Shown here in pieces: positions 3,906 to 5,312 of a stretch of DNA of 5,312 nucleotides (its first letter is position 1; each line of letters opens with the position of its first letter). The notes under the pieces were generated by a model. The model ran no database searches. It saw only the letters and a list, made by a program, of their open reading frames with translations, and was not told the origin of the DNA. The stretch comes from Abditibacteriota bacterium (lineage in GTDB: Bacteria > Armatimonadota > UBA5829): assembly GCA_017958015.1 (NCBI GenBank), contig JAGDDM010000004.1, positions 1 to 5,312 on the forward strand, in the 5' to 3' direction. The translations under genes and the position numbers were made by a program.

Positions 3906-5180
3906 ATGAAAGAAATGCGTGACGAAACCTTATGTCTCCATGCCGGTTACAGCCCCAAAAACGGCGAGCCCGGCGTTATGCCCATAGTTCAGAGCACCAC
4001 ATACGTTTACAATTCCGCGAAAGACGTGGCGGACGTATTCGACGACCCCACATTGGGTCTCATCTACTCCCGCTTCGCCAACCCCACGGTTATGGCGGTT
4101 GAGGAGAAGATCAACGCCCTTGAGGGCGGCGTGGGCGCCATGGCCACTTCCTCCGGTCAGGCGGCCACACTGCTGTCCATTCTGAACATCTGCCAAGCCG
4201 GCGACAGCTTCGTCTCCGTGCCCCAAATCTACGGCGGCACCATCAACCTTTTCTCCTACACCCTGAAAAAACTGGGCATCGAGTGCATCTACGTTGACCA
4301 GTCATGGACGGACGAGGAGATTAAGGCGGCCTTCAAGCCCAACACCAAGCTTGTTTTCGGCGAGACCATCGCCAACCCGGCCCTGACGGTTTTCGACATC
4401 GAGCGGTTCGCGAACATCGCCCACTCTCAGGGCGTGCCCCTGATTGTTGACAACACCTTCGCCACTCCCGCCCTCTGCAAGCCCTTCGACTTCGGCTGCG
4501 ACATCGTGGTCCACTCCACCAGCAAATACCTTGACGGCCACGCTCTCCAGAACGGCGGCATCATCATTGACAGCGGCAACTTCGACTGGGAAGCAAGCGG
4601 CAAGTTCCCGGAGCATTGGGAACCGGACGAGTCCTACCACGGCACAATCTACACGAAAATGTACGGCAAAGCGGCCTACATCGTCAAGGCCAGAATGCAG
4701 CTTATGCGGGACTTCGGCACCTATCCCGCCGCCCACTCCGGCTTCCTGCTCAACCTGGGCGTGGAAACCCTCTCCATCCGCATGAAACAATACTGCGAAA
4801 ACGCTCTGAAAGTGGCGGAGTACCTGGTCAAGTCCGACAAGATTGAGTCCGTGACCTACCCCGGTCTCCCCGGCGATCCCAACTACGCCCTCGCCAAGAA
4901 GTATCTGAAGGGCGCCAGCGGCGTCATCTCCTTCGTCATTAAGGGCGGCAGAGCGGCGGCGGCCAAGTTTATGGACAGCCTCACCTTGGCCCGGAACGAG
5001 GTCCACGTGGCGGACATCCGCACCTGCGTGCTTCACCCGGCCAGCGAAACCCACCGCCAGCTCACCGACGAGCAGCTTGTCGCCGCAGGCATCTCCGGCG
5101 GTCTTATCCGCTTCTCCGTCGGTTTGGAGAATGTGAGCGACATTATCAAAGATTTGGATCAGGCGCTCAATAAAATATAA
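3906..5180 (+). CDS. metY: O-acetylhomoserine sulfhydrylase, PLP-dependent Cys/Met metabolism family
   Basis: A 424-residue cytosolic enzyme of PLP fold type I. MetY makes homocysteine from O-acetylhomoserine and sulfide, the direct sulfhydrylation route to methionine. Family residues are in place: Tyr54-Ser-Arg56 for the phosphate of the neighbouring subunit, SSGQAA (82-87), Tyr109 stacking on the cofactor ring, Asp182 in VDNTFATP, the Schiff-base lysine Lys207 in HSTSKYLDGHA (203-213), and Arg402 in IRFSVGLE for the substrate carboxylate. The length and the segment at about 223-270 (DSGNFDW, EPDESYHG, ARMQLMRDFG) are typical of MetY and separate it from the shorter cystathionine and methionine gamma-lyases (about 380-400 residues), though a lyase side activity cannot be excluded. 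The start has a strong Shine-Dalgarno site and promoter. It is divergent from paaK with 148 bases between start codons. I see no clear terminator within 130 bases after it, so transcription may continue past the edge. Confidence 0.92.
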   Translation: MKEMRDETLCLHAGYSPKNGEPGVMPIVQSTTYVYNSAKDVADVFDDPTLGLIYSRFANPTVMAVEEKINALEGGVGAMATSSGQAATLLSILNICQAGDSFVSVPQIYGGTINLFSYTLKKLGIECIYVDQSWTDEEIKAAFKPNTKLVFGETIANPALTVFDIERFANIAHSQGVPLIVDNTFATPALCKPFDFGCDIVVHSTSKYLDGHALQNGGIIIDSGNFDWEASGKFPEHWEPDESYHGTIYTKMYGKAAYIVKARMQLMRDFGTYPAAHSGFLLNLGVETLSIRMKQYCENALKVAEYLVKSDKIESVTYPGLPGDPNYALAKKYLKGASGVISFVIKGGRAAAAKFMDSLTLARNEVHVADIRTCVLHPASETHRQLTDEQLVAAGISGGLIRFSVGLENVSDIIKDLDQALNKI

Positions 5181-5207
5181 TAAGAACGTTCTCTCACAAA
5201 AGTTGAA

Positions 5208-5294
5208 GGTAACAGGGATTGGGGAACAGTTTCGCTCCGCGAACGGATTTGCAAACAAACCCCGCAAGGCGCTTTTCCCTTTTCCCTATTCCCT
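5208..5294. repeat. Imperfect inverted-repeat element after metY
   Basis: This non-coding stretch contains AGGGATTGGGGAA (5214-5226), which pairs with TTCCCTTTTCCCT (5275-5287) over ten of thirteen positions, plus one G-T wobble. Between the arms is a small hairpin, TTCGC-tcc-GCGAA (5231-5243), followed by a weak CGC-aag-GCG (5263-5271). The cgaacggatt at 5240-5249 also occurs in the array at 163-172. The arms contain internal short repeats (ggtaacag and gggaacag on the left; tttccct and attccct on the right). It looks like a small dispersed repeat or a structured 3' region. It is not a standard terminator because no U-tract follows a strong GC stem. Confidence 0.45.
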
Positions 5295-5312
5295 CAAAAT
5301 AATCGGTAACGC

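Noticed and set aside
4302..5267. Long minus-strand ORF (321 codons) antisense to metY, extending beyond its stop
   Set aside because: It is a codon-bias shadow of metY. The product is low-complexity, rich in Gly, Val and Asp, with no domain and no convincing Shine-Dalgarno site at its start in the repeat-like 3' region.
5263..5290. Terminator of metY at the right edge
   Set aside because: The only stem directly before a T-rich stretch is three pairs (CGC-aag-GCG), and the stretch is interrupted by CCC runs, so it is too weak to call.

Overview
The window reads as chromosomal DNA from an anaerobic, diderm bacterium. Two short secreted proteins end in the PEP-CTERM tripartite signal (Val-Pro-Glu-Pro, a hydrophobic stretch, then Lys-Arg-Arg). 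That signal is the substrate mark of exosortase systems and is unknown in ordinary Gram-positives. Small PEP-CTERM proteins of this style (MKKL signal peptide, ending KRRIxK) are abundant in the Planctomycetota-Verrucomicrobiota-Lentisphaerota group, so a gut or rumen member of Lentisphaerota, Kiritimatiellota or Verrucomicrobiota is my best guess. This is an inference; no marker gene is present. The PaaK/ACT pair fits an anaerobe that ferments amino acids.

Layout. Positions 1-16 are the 3' half of a rho-independent terminator of a + strand gene lying off the left edge. Positions 54-305 hold a dense array of short palindromes separated by a gtgatgt-type spacer, which runs in one direction in the left half and the opposite direction in the right half. 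Two minus-strand PEP-CTERM paralogues follow (354-968 and 1126-1782). Each has its own promoter, Shine-Dalgarno site and terminator. A degraded copy of part of the array lies between them (1032-1084). Next comes a minus-strand operon of a phenylacetate-CoA ligase (paaK, 2444-3757) and a double-ACT-domain protein (2031-2444). The two overlap by one base (TGATG) and end in a strong terminator. Divergent from paaK is the + strand metY-type O-acetylhomoserine sulfhydrylase (3906-5180). The -35 boxes of the two divergent promoters are only five bases apart, and inverted repeats sit at both promoters. The last ~130 bases are non-coding and contain an imperfect inverted-repeat element.

How the genes may work together. 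In anaerobes the PaaK plus ACT-domain pair is typically linked to 2-oxoacid:ferredoxin oxidoreductases acting on aryl-pyruvates, where the ligase handles arylacetate/arylacetyl-CoA and the ACT protein probably senses an amino acid. MetY makes homocysteine from O-acetylhomoserine and sulfide. The shared promoter region suggests common or reciprocal control of an aromatic-acid function and methionine biosynthesis. The PEP-CTERM pair looks like an independent cell-surface module. I found no tRNA, rRNA, CRISPR array, transposase or recognised riboswitch. The most unusual content is the hairpin array and its dispersed relatives.
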